Below, piece by piece: positions 48,646 to 58,597 of a DNA stretch of 64,000 nucleotides. A program made the translations under genes and the position numbers. Position 1 is the stretch's first letter. Every line of letters begins with the position of its first letter. Below the pieces are notes generated by a model, which made no database searches, was not told the origin of the DNA, and saw only the letters and a program-made list of their open reading frames with translations. This DNA comes from Schlesneria paludicola DSM 18645 (GTDB lineage: Bacteria; Planctomycetota; Planctomycetia; Planctomycetales; Planctomycetaceae): assembly GCA_945876035.1 (NCBI GenBank), contig CAMCMU010000017.1:1-64000 (forward strand), given 5' to 3'.

Positions 48646-49092
48646 GACAGATCCTTGCGACGAATTTCAGAACATATTTCGAGACACTATGCGTCACTGC
48701 AATTCAGCTTAATCCATTTGATTTGAGGAGGTCTAGTCCACCCGTTTTTTTGTTGAGGCGCAATTCCGATGCCGGCCGGCAGGGATGCTTGATAGAGACT
48801 CGGAAGAGTGGGTCATGGAACGTGACCGAGAGCCAATCAGTGCCCCTTGTGTCTGACGCGAACGTCAGTCGTTGTCGCATTCCAACACATCAGAAAACGT
48901 GGACGGAGTCCAGCCTCACACGGCCGCTCGTCAAACCTCGTTCCGAATGCGTGAACGAGGTCTTGGCAGCAGGGTTTCCTCCGCACGCTCAGCTGAGAGG
49001 CGATCCGAAAAGAACGATCCTCTGCTTGTCGAGACCACTTCGGCTATGAACCGTGCAGCAGTATCCACTGCCACAGTGGTCTCGGTCCGCGT
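48646..49092. other. Intergenic region, no gene seen
   Basis: 447 bases between two minus-strand genes. One plus-strand frame of 108 codons starts near 48723 after AGGAGG but has unlikely composition and begins with a non-standard start. No structured repeat was seen. Confidence 0.5.
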
Positions 49093-49977
49093 TCACACCA
49101 GTCCGAGTACCGTCTTCATCCGGGCCGTGATGTCGGCCAGTTCTTTCTCGCCACCCCCGCTGACTTCGCTGGTGGCCCAGCCGTCGTAGCCGATGTCGCC
49201 GAGAGCTCGCAGAACCTCGGGCCAGTCTTCGTCCCCCTCGCCGATTTTGCACCAACTGTTTTTGTGGCTGTAGCCCTTGAAGTCGAACTTCACCAGTCGC
49301 TTGCCGAGCTTCCGAATCCACTCGGCCGACGAGACACCATACTTGAGCATGTTGCTGCAATCGAAGTAGGCACCCACCCACGGGCTTTTCAGATCATCCA
49401 CGAACGAGATCAATTGCTCTGGCGTCGTAATGAAATTGTTCCAGACGGTTTCGATGCAAATTTTGACGTTGTGCTTCTCGGCCAGAGGCAGAGCCTGTTT
49501 GATTTCGGCTTGCGAACGTGCGTAGCACTGCTCGAAAGTCACACCGTCCTTCACCACGCCGGGGACCAGAAGTACGGTGTCACAGCCGAAGAAGGCGGCG
49601 TCTGTGATGGCTCCCTTCAGAGCGGCCAGACCTTTCGCTCGGGTATCAGCTTCGGCGCTCGACAGCGTGTCACGCCAGTGAACGCTGTCGATCACGCCGT
49701 GAATCACGATGCCGGTTTTCTCGGCGGCGGCTTTGGCTTCGGCCCGATTCAACCCGCTGGGACTGTCCACTTCGACTCCGGCGAGGCCGAGCTTCTTGAT
49801 CAGGTTGAACTTGTCCTCAATCGAGCCGTCGTGCTGGATCATCCCGTACTTGACCGCCATCCTCAGCTTCGGCATCTTTCCCTCCGCGGCGACAGTCCGT
49901 GGCATCGGCCAAGCAACCGCCGCTGATGCGGCCAAAGTCGACTTGAGGAAATTGCGCCGAGGAAATGATCTGTGCAT
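49093..49977 (-). CDS. Tat-exported sugar phosphate isomerase/epimerase-like TIM barrel
   Basis: A 294-residue protein from ATG 49977, with AAAGGA upstream. The N-terminus SFPRRNFLKSTLAASAAVAW is a twin-arginine signal. The rest is a xylose-isomerase-like TIM barrel: GLAGVEVDSP, VIHGVIDSVHW, CDTVLLVPG, ICIETVWNNF with the Glu ligand, GAYFDCSNM, VKFDFKGYS, then WPEVLRALGDIGYDGW with a terminal Glu in SEVSGGG. Exported members of this family are common in planctomycetes; substrates are sugars or cyclitols. An upstream frame of 72 codons is not used. Confidence 0.9.
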   Translation of the reverse strand: MHRSFPRRNFLKSTLAASAAVAWPMPRTVAAEGKMPKLRMAVKYGMIQHDGSIEDKFNLIKKLGLAGVEVDSPSGLNRAEAKAAAEKTGIVIHGVIDSVHWRDTLSSAEADTRAKGLAALKGAITDAAFFGCDTVLLVPGVVKDGVTFEQCYARSQAEIKQALPLAEKHNVKICIETVWNNFITTPEQLISFVDDLKSPWVGAYFDCSNMLKYGVSSAEWIRKLGKRLVKFDFKGYSHKNSWCKIGEGDEDWPEVLRALGDIGYDGWATSEVSGGGEKELADITARMKTVLGLV

Positions 49978-50502
49978 CGAAACACGTCCTTTCAACAAAG
50001 AACCAGTTTGAAGTGAGGGGCGGATGTTCAAACGGAGCGTCGCGGACCACTGTGCGACGCTGGAGGAACGCGAAAAAATCCTTGGGCCGATTCTCCGAAG
50101 CAGAAGTTCCTCGCCACAAGAGGCTACAGTTCCACAGGTCACACTGGCAATCAACCGAGTGTGACTTTGGCACCCACCTGCCCCCGGTGACATTTTGGGG
50201 TGACCGTATCTGGTGTGGATGAGTCGCCGATCGACGCGGTGCGAATCTCGTTGGATTCGAGCGTTTGGGCGGTCGCCCGCAACACCGTTTGGCTCGTTAG
50301 TTGCGAACCCGATCGTAGCCGCCCGATTGGGTTTTGATCACGGTCATTCCGGTAATAACCGATCTCCCTTATCCTAACGTGAGCCGGGCCCTTCCACGTT
50401 CCCCGCGCGGCGAGGGCACTCGTCACGGGTTCGAAGACCTCAGAGCGGTTGGGCGGGACGCCCGACCGCGGTGAAAGGCCGAGGCTGACTTTGTTGGCGA
50501 TT
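49978..50502. other. Intergenic region downstream of the sulfatase remnant
   Basis: 525 bases. It contains a near-perfect 11-base inverted repeat at 50445-50469 listed separately. Other frames are short and Arg/Pro-rich with no recognisable segment. Confidence 0.5.
50445..50469. repeat. Eleven-pair inverted repeat with three-base loop
   Basis: GCGGTTGGGCG (50445-50455) and CGCCCGACCGC (50459-50469) pair with one G-T wobble. It sits about 35 bases beyond the last sulfatase-like codon on the minus strand and may be the old 3' hairpin of that gene. There is no U-tract. Confidence 0.6.
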
Positions 50503-50940
50503 CCTGCCGTTTTTGCAGGACTTCGTCGAGGTTGAAACGGGCGGCCTTCTGACGCTGTGGGTACTCCTTGAACGTCAACAGAAACTGACCCCCATAGTCC
50601 TGAGCCGGGAGCAGCAAAAAGACGTGGTCCATGTGCCTGTCGTCGTATATTTTTGATGTCACGTCCGCACGCTCACGAACGGCTCCGCCCAGACGCCCAG
50701 TGTCCCTTGGGTCCGCTGTTCCATGAACACAACTTTCCAGTTGTCATATCTCAGCCCCGTCAACTGCTGTTCGTCGTTACAATCGATGAACGACTCCCGC
50801 GGAGACGTCTCTATTTGTCCGGTCGAATACGGCATGAGGTTGAATCCATCCACGTAAACCTTAAACCGGATAGGTCATGTCGCCGACCGTCGTTCCCTGA
50901 CGTAACTTCTGAGTTACGGCATCGTCGTAAAGACGAGCGA
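50503..50940 (-). pseudogene. Arylsulfatase C-terminal remnant, frameshifted
   Basis: Three reading frames in a row match the C-terminal part of type I sulfatases. The first reads VTQKLRQGTTVGDMTY, the second FKVYVDGFNLMPYSTG, then LRYDNWKVVFMEQRTQGT and VWAEPF. The shift between them is at about 50868. A third segment reads MDHVFLLLPAQDY, then LTFKEYPQRQKAARFNLDEV. About 16 residues normally between the last two segments are missing near 50662, where the frame also changes. The catalytic N-terminal half is gone. It is fused directly to the FGE remnant upstream, so the pair is a single deletion scar. Confidence 0.8.
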
Positions 50941-51375
50941 TCCGACGCTGAGTGTTCCTTGAGGCGGCGGAGTCCCCGGAGGCAACGGCTGCATAATCTC
51001 CGTGACGTCGGGAACCTGTTCGGCCGTGGTGACGTATCTCGATGCCGCGATAAACTGGCGGAACTGCGTGTTCGTGACTTCGGTCGGGTCGATCCAAAAG
51101 CCTTTGACACGCACGACGTGCGCGGGCTTCTCGTCGGGCCATCCCAGTTCCGAATCGGTTCCCATCGTGAACTTGTCACCGGCAATCCAGACCATTCCAT
51201 CCGTCGAGGCCACGGCCGGAATCAGCTCGCGCGTCGCCCTCTCGACCGGCGCTGCGGACCGAGACAGACAACTCGTCCCCAGATCCTGCCGCGACGCGTT
51301 CCACGCTTTTGCCGCGGTAAATGCGACCCCAAACACAACCAATGCCGCAGCCAGTGTCAATCGGTTTTTCTGCAT
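50914..51375 (-). pseudogene. Formylglycine-generating enzyme N-terminal remnant
   Basis: A 153-codon frame starting with a signal-like segment (LTLAAALVVFGVAFTAA) and then the start of the FGE-sulfatase domain: MVWIAGDKFTMGTDSELGWP, DEKPAHVVRVKGFWIDPTEV and TNTQFRQFI. The frame stops at 50914 after SLVFTTMP, where intact enzymes continue for roughly 200 residues including the active-site Cys pair. The stop region runs directly into sulfatase sequence in another frame. FGE converts a sulfatase Cys to formylglycine, so the two remnants were probably neighbours in an operon. Confidence 0.8.
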
Positions 51376-51659
51376 CTCGTTCTCGCCGAGTGAGTTTCGA
51401 ATCGGCCTGTGTGCCCGCCTGAGACGCGGCGGGAGTGAACCAAAGGAGCAGAAAGTGAGATTGAAAAATCTCCAGACTATTCAGTCGGCGAACTCAAATT
51501 TCAATCGAGTCTGCAGCCGCACTCGATGACGTGGGAAGGGGTCGAGACAGCCCTGGTTTGGAGGCCCGCTGACGACCCGCGTCAGAGACGCGGGTCGTCT
51601 GGTCTCAGAGAAGACGGTGACAACACGAAAACGAGGGTGCGATGTGATAGGAGTTCTGC

Positions 51660-52538
51660 TTAGAGAGCGGTCACGTCGCGTGAGCGGGGATGATCGATCA
51701 CTTGGCCGCTGTGGAGCTGGCCTGTCATGGCCTGAGGCCGCCAGAGGGACGGGCCATCGAAGTATGTCGGGTCGAGTTTCATTTCGGTGACGAGGATTCC
51801 GGGGCGATGCGTCGGCAGCCGGCCGGTGATCAAGCCGTCGGGCCGGACAGCAAAACTGCCCCAGCAGGAGGGGCGGGCCGTGCTGTTGTTTGCGCTGACC
51901 CAGAAGTGATTCTCGGCTGCACGGCATTGCATCGTCGCCGGAACGATGCTCTTCCAGATATTGTACGCGGGATCAGCAGCGACGGATTGCCTGGCGTTAT
52001 GAAACGACTGAAACAGCACCTCGACACCGAGTTGCTTGTAGCCACGATATAACTCCGGAAAGCGGTAATCGAAACAGATGCCGACTCCGCAGGTCAGACC
52101 CTTTACCTGAAATGTGACGTAGCGGTCGCCCGGCGAATAATGGCACAGATCGAATGTTGGTTTTTTACCCGCCGCTCCGGTGCAGAAACGTTTGTCATAG
52201 CGTTCCACAATCTGCCCCTTCGGCGAGATGAGGTACACGCAGTTGTGCGGCTTGTGTTTGTCATCGAGCCGGTGTGTCGAGCCCAGTAGAACCCAGACTC
52301 GATGTGCCTTCGCCGCCGCCATCACGTCGTGCGTGGCGGCGACGAGGCGATCCCAATCCAGTTCGGCAATCCCGGGGAGATCGACACCGGCGTAACCTGA
52401 TAACGCACACTCCGAGAAGTGGACGACATCCGCCCGTTGTGCCGCGGCCTCGGCAATCTGCTTCAAGACCCAGCGACGGTTGTGCTCAATCTGCCCCTCA
52501 ACCGAAAACTGACAAGTGGCTACGCGGAGTGATTTCAT
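51660..52538 (-). CDS. Carbon-nitrogen hydrolase (nitrilase superfamily)
   Basis: A 292-residue nitrilase-fold protein. The Glu-Lys-Cys triad is visible in VHFSECALSGYAG (Glu), RYDKRFCTG (Lys) and CGVGICFDYRFPE (Cys). Members hydrolyse amides or nitriles, for example as amidases or omega-amidases; the subgroup is not clear. The start at 52538 gives MKSLRVATCQFSVEG, the usual family N-terminus; the Shine-Dalgarno sequence is weak. An in-frame extension of 24 codons upstream is less likely. Confidence 0.9.
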   Translation of the reverse strand: MKSLRVATCQFSVEGQIEHNRRWVLKQIAEAAAQRADVVHFSECALSGYAGVDLPGIAELDWDRLVAATHDVMAAAKAHRVWVLLGSTHRLDDKHKPHNCVYLISPKGQIVERYDKRFCTGAAGKKPTFDLCHYSPGDRYVTFQVKGLTCGVGICFDYRFPELYRGYKQLGVEVLFQSFHNARQSVAADPAYNIWKSIVPATMQCRAAENHFWVSANNSTARPSCWGSFAVRPDGLITGRLPTHRPGILVTEMKLDPTYFDGPSLWRPQAMTGQLHSGQVIDHPRSRDVTAL

Positions 52539-53376
52539 GCAATGGAATCTTTCACGAATCGGTCTTTTAACGCCAAACGATAAACTCTGCTCCACGGGAT
52601 CTTTTGCCAATCCTCAACGGCGAACAGTCATCGCCGCGAGTCTCGTGTTTATGTGGCCTCGATCCATTCCGAACTCGTGGAAGAATGACTGTATTATCCA
52701 ACACCGTAATATTCAATTTCAGCGGACGGTTGTCCCACGGTGACCGGCGTTGCACATGACCCCGAATCCGATTGTCGCCCAAGCTCCACCCTGCTCTGAT
52801 TGCGATCACGGAAGTTGCAGCGGCAGAGAGTCTGGTGTCGGGGGATCCGCAGACAACGATGGCGAAGACCGCGGTCCTTCGCCCAGACGGGTATGGAGAT
52901 CGTCGGAGGAGTCACGGCACAGATCGTACGTTTGTGGCTGCGGTTCTGACGTGCGGGCCAAAGGGACTGTTGTCGCGCGACGAGCCGATGTCGCGCGACG
53001 AGCCGATGTCGCGCGACGAGCCGATGTCGCGCGACGAGCCGATGTCGCGCGACGAGCCGAATCGGGGATGTCGAGGGGATTTTGTACGCTGTTGTGCGAC
53101 TGATGTTTGTCCCTCCGCTGGTCAGAACCCCGAATCGATTTTTTTCGGCAAAAGCCGGCGTGTGGTCCGTTCGATGGACACGATTCTCGAAGAAATCTCT
53201 CAAGAAGGGTTCTGGAATAAGTTTTTTTGGTCTGTCGGGTGTGTTATCGTTTCTCTCCTGCAAATGTGTCTTCTACGAAAATAGCCTACCGAATGGAAAT
53301 CGATTCCCGAATGGTCAAGAACCGCTGGTCCGGCTGTCTGTTGGGGATATCTTAAGAAATCACACGAGGTTGAACG
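52539..53376. other. Intergenic region with an 18-bp minisatellite
   Basis: 838 bases before the DUF1549/DUF1553 gene. It contains the minisatellite listed separately. Several long frames cross it on both strands, but they are opened by the repeat, whose length is a multiple of three. A plus-strand frame 52772-53284 has a plausible C-terminal membrane helix (FFWSVGCVIVSLLQMCLL) but no ribosome-binding site or homology I recognise. GAGG occurs just before the ATG at 53377. Confidence 0.5.
52969..53058. repeat. Five tandem copies of an 18-bp unit
   Basis: Five adjacent copies of gatgtcgcgcgacgagcc; the first copy differs at one position (gttgtcg). The unit contains tcgcgcga, an eight-base palindrome, spaced every 18 bases. 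Only the first copy has diverged, suggesting recent expansion by slippage or an array kept for protein binding. Confidence 0.92.
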
Positions 53377-56300
53377 ATGCAACGTTGGCGTTGTTATGTC
53401 ATTTTTTCGTCAATTAGTTTTTTCGCAATCCGATCGACGCTGGCTTTCGCGGCTGATCCGGTGAAAGACTCGATCAGCTTTGATAAGCAAGTGCGGCTTA
53501 TTTTTCAGGCGCATTGTCAAGGCTGTCATCAACCGTCCAAGGCAGGCGGACAGTATGTGATGACCGTGTTTGATCGCTTGATCCAAGGGGGTGAGTCGGG
53601 GTCGGCAGCCGTGACGCCCGGGAACCCTGCGGCGAGTCATCTGCTGCAACTCATTACGCCCACAAACGGCCAGGCGCAGATGCCGAAGGGCAAAACACCA
53701 CTCAGCCCAACCGAGATCGAACTAATCCGGACTTGGATTACGCAGGGGGCCAGTGACGATACCCCGGCTGGGGCGAAGCCGCGTTACGATGCAGCGCATC
53801 CTCCGGAATATGCGCGACCGCCCGTGATTACATCGCTTGATTTTTCTGCAGACGGACAGACGCTGGCAATCAGCGGATTTCATGAGGTGTTGCTGGCCAA
53901 GGCGGAAACAGGCGAGTTGATCGGGCGACTGATCGGGCTTTCGGAACGGATCGAGTCGGTGCGGTTCTCCCCCGATGGAACGCAGTTGGCCGTGACCGGC
54001 GGTTTGCCAGGCAGGATGGGTGAGATTCAGATTTGGGATGTCGCCTCCCAAACGTTGACACTGTCGGTGACGGTGACGTTCGACACGGTTTATGGCGGCA
54101 GCTGGTCATCCGACGGCAAACGGATTGCGTTCGGCGGCACGGACAATGTGGTCCGAGCGATCGACACAACGACCGGTCTGCAGGTTTTGCAAAACGGGGC
54201 GCATACCGATTGGGTGCTCGACACAGGCTTCTCACCCGACAACTCGCACGTGACATCGGTCAGTCGGGACATGACAGCCAAGCTGACGGAAGTCAGCACA
54301 CAACGGTTTATCGACAACATCACGTCGATCACGCCCGGGGCCTTGAAAGGTGGGATTCAAGCTGTGGCCGTGTTGCCGAATCGCGATGAGATTGTTGTCG
54401 GTGGATCGGACGGCGTGCTGAAGATTTATCGGCTGTACCGCAAGACCGCCCGGAAAATTGGCGACGACGACAACAAGCTGCGTGAATTTCCGGCGATGCG
54501 CGGCCGCATTTTCGGTGTCGCGACGAGTCCAGACGGGTTCCGTTTCGCGGCGTCGAGTGCTCTCGACGGGACCGGCCAAGTACTGATCCTCCGCTTCGAT
54601 CCGGCTCAGCTGCCGGAGAACGTCGGGCTGATGCTCGCCCAGCCGTTCACCGAACGGAGTTCCGCCGAGAAAGACGCGATCGAAAATTACTTCAAGACGG
54701 CGGTGTTGACGGAGGCGAAAGTCGAAGTCAACGCCAATGTTTATGCCGTCGCATTTCGGCCTGACGGAAACATCGTCGCTGCGGCCGGATCGGATGGCAT
54801 CGTGCGCTTAATCGATGCGAATAACGGTCAGCTGACGAAAGAGTTTTCGCCCGCTCCCCTCCGGCGGACAAGCCGAACTCAGGTCCGTCCACTGGCCACG
54901 AACGGGCAGCCGACGGTGGACAAAACCGAAGCCGAATCGCTGCCGAGCGGTGCGCAGGTCGTCGGGCTGGAAGTGATTCCCGAAAGGATCAGGCTCACCA
55001 GCCCCTTCGATTACGTGCAGTTACTGATCACGGCGAAGTTGACTGGCGGCGATCGCGTCGATGCGACGCGAATCGCTCAGACGCAAGCGGTTGTCGCGTC
55101 TGTGACCATTTCGCCAGGCGGGATTGTTCGAGCGGTCGCAGACGGCACGACATCGTTGGTGGTGACGCTCGGCGATCAAACGCGGACGATCCCGGTCGAA
55201 GTCGACGGTGTCGCGGCGGAGTTTCATCCGGATTTTATTCGTGATGTGAACCCCCTGCTCTCTCGAGTGGGCTGTAATGCGGGGACGTGTCACGGTTCCG
55301 TCAAGGGAAAGAACGGCTTCAAACTGTCGCTTCGTGGTTATGATCCGATTTACGATGTCCGCGCCTTGACCGACGATTTGTCGTCGCGCCGTGTGAACCT
55401 TTCGTCTCCGGACGACAGCTTGATGCTCCTGAAGACGACAGCCGCCGTTCCGCATCTTGGCGGGCAAGTCCTGCAAGCCGGCGAACCGTATTACGAGGTG
55501 ATTCGTCGCTGGGTTGCCGATGGTGTGAAGCTGGATCTCAGTTCGCCACGCGTTACAAAAATTGACGTCGTTCCCCAAAATCCGGTCGTGCAGTTGATCG
55601 GTGCCAAGCAGCAACTGCGTGTCTTGGCGACGTACTCCGACGGCCGTGTGCGCGATGTCACTTGCGAAGCGTTCGTGGAAAGCGGTAATACCGAAGTCGC
55701 CACCTCCGAACGGGGCGGATTGCTGAAATCACTGCGACGGGGTGAGGCGCCGATGCTTGTCCGTTACGAAGGTTCCTATGCGGCAACGACGCTGACTGTG
55801 ATGGGTGACCGCAGTGGCTTCGTCTGGACAGAACCACCGCGGAACAACACGATCGATCAGTTGGTTGCCGCCAAATGGCAGCGAATGAAGATTCAACCCA
55901 GTCCGCTCTGCTCGGATGACGAGTTCCTGCGCCGCGTGCAACTCGACCTGACCGGCCTGCCGCCGACGTCGGACGACGTGAAGGCGTTCATGGCGGACAC
56001 GCGCGAGACACAGATCAAACGAGACGCGTTGATCGACACGTTGGTTGGCTCAGACGACTACGTGGAATACTGGTCGAACAAGTGGGCCGACCTGTTACAG
56101 GTCAACGGCAAGTTCTTGGATCGCGAGGGTGCGACCTCGTTCCGCCAATGGATTCGCGACGAAATCAAAGCCAACACGCCCTATGACCAGTTTGCGAGGA
56201 AGGTGATCACGGCGACGGGCTCGAATCGTGAAGTGCCTCAGGCCGCGTATTACAAAATTCTGCGAGAGCCAACGGCCACAATGGAAAATACGACGCACTT

Positions 56301-58500
56301 GTTTCTCGCGATCCGCTTCAACTGCAATAAGTGCCACGATCATCCGTTTGAACGCTGGACTCAGGACCAGTACTACGAAACGGCGGCCTTTTTCGCACAG
56401 ATTGGACTCGACCGTGATCCCGTCAGCGGCGATCGCAAGATTGGTGGAACGGACGTCGAGGGGTCGAAGCCGCTTTACGAGAGCGTTGTTGATCGCCATG
56501 TGGGGGAAGTTTTGCACGAACGAACAGCGCAGGCCACGCCGCCAAAGTTTCCATATCCATTGACGAGCCAGGGGACACACGTCCTGCCGGTTGCCGATGC
56601 CTCATCGGCGAAACCGCGCCGACTGGAATTCGCCGACTGGCTGACCGCACGCGACAATCCCTACTTTGCCAAGAGTTATGTCAATCGGTTGTGGGGTTAT
56701 CTGTTCGGCGTCGGCATTATTGAACCGATCGATGACATTCGCGCCGGCAATCCGCCGACGAATCCCGAATTGCTTGACGAACTGACCCGTGAGTTTCTTG
56801 CCAGCAACTTTGACGTACGGCAGATGATCACGCGGATTTGCAAATCGCGGACATATCAATTGTCGTTCCAGCCGAACACGTTCAACGTCGATGACCGGAT
56901 CAATTACTCGCACGCGATTCCGCGCCGTCTCCCGGCCGAAGTCCTGTACGATACGGTGTACCGAGTGGTCGGCTCCGTTTCGAAAATTCCAGGCGTTCCT
57001 CTGGGAATGCGTGCCGCCGCGCTGCCCGATTCCGGTATCGAACTACCAAGCGGATTTTTGACGACATTCGGCCGCCCGGTTCGTGAAAGCGCTTGCGAAT
57101 GTGAACGGTCAGCCGGCCTGCAACTCGGCCCGATCATGGCTTTGATCAACGGTCCGACGGTCGCCGAGGCGTTGTCGGATCCGGACAATGCACTGGCGAA
57201 ACTGGTTGCCACTCAACCGGACGACAAGCCATTGATCGATGAGTTGACGCTGCGAGTTTTGAATCGCTTGGCGACGGAATCGGAGTACAAAGCCTTTGCG
57301 GATGCTCTCACAGCGATGGACGACGACCACCAAAAACTTGCAGATCAGCTGACGCAGCGAGAAACCGACGCGGCCTTGCTGGTCCCCGTGCTTGAAAAGA
57401 AACGGGAAGAAGCGATCGCGCGAACGCAGGCGGAAATCGCGGAGTATGGCCGACAAATCGCCCCACGCATCGCGGAACTCGAACAGCAACGCCTCGACAC
57501 CATCGCGGCCAAAAATGCCGACGCCGAAAAGTACGAGGAACGTTTCGCCGAAACGCTACAAGAGTTCGAGAAGCAACATCCGCTGAACGGGGTCGAATGG
57601 ATTCCGTTGCTGCCGATCTCGGTCAGCGGCACGAAGGAAACCACGCTTCGAGTGGAGGCCGATCGCTCCGTGATCGCGGATGCCAAGGGGGCTCGTCAGG
57701 TGGTCCTGAAACTGATGCTTCCCACAAATCTTAAAAACATCACCGCCTTTCGACTGGAAACAATCGCCGATTCAAGCCTCCCCAACGGAGGTCCGGGTCG
57801 TGCGGCCGACGGTAATTTTGTGCTTAGTGAATTGGAAGTTTACGCGGCTTCGATCGCCGATCCGAATCAGACCACACGCGTTGAACTCCATAAACCGCTG
57901 GCCAGCTATAGTCAGAGTAATTTCGAAATTTTGAAAGCCTTCAATGGTCAGGTGGGCGATAGCGGCGACGGTTGGGCCATCGGGCCAGCGATGGGCGTCA
58001 CACACTGGGCAACGATTGAGACAAAATCGCCACTTCAATTGGAATCCGGGCAGCAGATTCAAATCCTGATGCACCATAACTTCAGCCATCCCGATCATAT
58101 TCCCGGTCGGTTTCGCATCTCGGTCGCCATAGAAAAAACCGATGTGGGACTGAGCTTATCCGACGAATTGCAGGCGATCCTGCAAATTCCGACTTCGGAA
58201 CGAACGGAAAACCAACGGACGCTTCTTGGAACGTTGGTCAGAGCGATTGATCCAGAATTGAAAAAATTGAAGGCCGCCGTTGCGGTGGCCTTCCTTCCGA
58301 TTCCGATCGATCCGGGAGTGATCTCCTTGCAGAAAAAAATGGATTTGGTAAGCCTCCCCGTCATGCCGGATGTTCTGTTGGAGCAACTCCGACGGGACTT
58401 GGTCGCCAGTCAACAGCAACTCAGCAACAAACGCCTGACTGCGGCACAAGACGTGGCTTGGGCCATGATCAATACCCCGGCGTTTTTGTTTAATCGATGA
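53377..58500 (+). CDS. Giant exported cytochrome/WD40/Ig-like/DUF1549/DUF1553 protein
   Basis: A 1707-residue planctomycete multidomain protein. It has a signal peptide ([15 protein letters not shown]), a cytochrome-like PSCyt1 domain with CQGCH (47-51), a WD40 propeller (about 135-500), a bacterial Ig-like domain (about 522-612), a second Cys/His site CNAGTCH (633-639), another Ig-like domain (about 724-810), DUF1549 (about 823-1030) with CNKCHDHP (983-990), DUF1553 (about 1080-1320), an alpha-helical coiled coil (1314-1405), a beta-rich C-terminal domain and a helical tail. These proteins probably act on the outer side of the cytoplasmic membrane; the DUF1549/DUF1553 reaction is not known. 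The partner DUF1501 gene follows in 98 bp. Confidence 0.93.
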   Translation: MQRWRCYVIFSSISFFAIRSTLAFAADPVKDSISFDKQVRLIFQAHCQGCHQPSKAGGQYVMTVFDRLIQGGESGSAAVTPGNPAASHLLQLITPTNGQAQMPKGKTPLSPTEIELIRTWITQGASDDTPAGAKPRYDAAHPPEYARPPVITSLDFSADGQTLAISGFHEVLLAKAETGELIGRLIGLSERIESVRFSPDGTQLAVTGGLPGRMGEIQIWDVASQTLTLSVTVTFDTVYGGSWSSDGKRIAFGGTDNVVRAIDTTTGLQVLQNGAHTDWVLDTGFSPDNSHVTSVSRDMTAKLTEVSTQRFIDNITSITPGALKGGIQAVAVLPNRDEIVVGGSDGVLKIYRLYRKTARKIGDDDNKLREFPAMRGRIFGVATSPDGFRFAASSALDGTGQVLILRFDPAQLPENVGLMLAQPFTERSSAEKDAIENYFKTAVLTEAKVEVNANVYAVAFRPDGNIVAAAGSDGIVRLIDANNGQLTKEFSPAPLRRTSRTQVRPLATNGQPTVDKTEAESLPSGAQVVGLEVIPERIRLTSPFDYVQLLITAKLTGGDRVDATRIAQTQAVVASVTISPGGIVRAVADGTTSLVVTLGDQTRTIPVEVDGVAAEFHPDFIRDVNPLLSRVGCNAGTCHGSVKGKNGFKLSLRGYDPIYDVRALTDDLSSRRVNLSSPDDSLMLLKTTAAVPHLGGQVLQAGEPYYEVIRRWVADGVKLDLSSPRVTKIDVVPQNPVVQLIGAKQQLRVLATYSDGRVRDVTCEAFVESGNTEVATSERGGLLKSLRRGEAPMLVRYEGSYAATTLTVMGDRSGFVWTEPPRNNTIDQLVAAKWQRMKIQPSPLCSDDEFLRRVQLDLTGLPPTSDDVKAFMADTRETQIKRDALIDTLVGSDDYVEYWSNKWADLLQVNGKFLDREGATSFRQWIRDEIKANTPYDQFARKVITATGSNREVPQAAYYKILREPTATMENTTHLFLAIRFNCNKCHDHPFERWTQDQYYETAAFFAQIGLDRDPVSGDRKIGGTDVEGSKPLYESVVDRHVGEVLHERTAQATPPKFPYPLTSQGTHVLPVADASSAKPRRLEFADWLTARDNPYFAKSYVNRLWGYLFGVGIIEPIDDIRAGNPPTNPELLDELTREFLASNFDVRQMITRICKSRTYQLSFQPNTFNVDDRINYSHAIPRRLPAEVLYDTVYRVVGSVSKIPGVPLGMRAAALPDSGIELPSGFLTTFGRPVRESACECERSAGLQLGPIMALINGPTVAEALSDPDNALAKLVATQPDDKPLIDELTLRVLNRLATESEYKAFADALTAMDDDHQKLADQLTQRETDAALLVPVLEKKREEAIARTQAEIAEYGRQIAPRIAELEQQRLDTIAAKNADAEKYEERFAETLQEFEKQHPLNGVEWIPLLPISVSGTKETTLRVEADRSVIADAKGARQVVLKLMLPTNLKNITAFRLETIADSSLPNGGPGRAADGNFVLSELEVYAASIADPNQTTRVELHKPLASYSQSNFEILKAFNGQVGDSGDGWAIGPAMGVTHWATIETKSPLQLESGQQIQILMHHNFSHPDHIPGRFRISVAIEKTDVGLSLSDELQAILQIPTSERTENQRTLLGTLVRAIDPELKKLKAAVAVAFLPIPIDPGVISLQKKMDLVSLPVMPDVLLEQLRRDLVASQQQLSNKRLTAAQDVAWAMINTPAFLFNR

Positions 58501-58597
58501 TCTCCGAGACGATCGCGTGGGGCAAACCCGCAAGCGCGCGGCGTTGTATTCCAGAATTCGTGGCTTTTGTGCTAGGTCCATCACAGGGAGATTGTCA

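Noticed and set aside
48723-49049. A 108-codon plus-strand frame after AGGAGG
   Set aside because: The AGGAGG is not followed by a usable ATG at good spacing and the product has no protein-like pattern.
50151-50426. A 91-codon minus-strand frame downstream of the sulfatase remnant
   Set aside because: Low-quality composition; the segment lies past the last sulfatase-like codon and has no match.
50401-50470. GGTTCGA-containing stretch as a possible tRNA T-loop
   Set aside because: No acceptor or anticodon stem can be formed around it; the nearby hairpin explains the structure.
52694-53263. A 189-codon minus-strand frame with RLVARH repeats
   Set aside because: It is the mirror of the minisatellite, with Arg/Ser-rich flanks and no family resemblance.
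52772-53284. A 170-codon plus-strand frame with DEPMSR repeats and a C-terminal membrane-like helix
   Set aside because: The repeat unit of 18 bases opens all frames, no ribosome-binding site is seen, and both strands give equally long frames. A real gene is possible but not supported.
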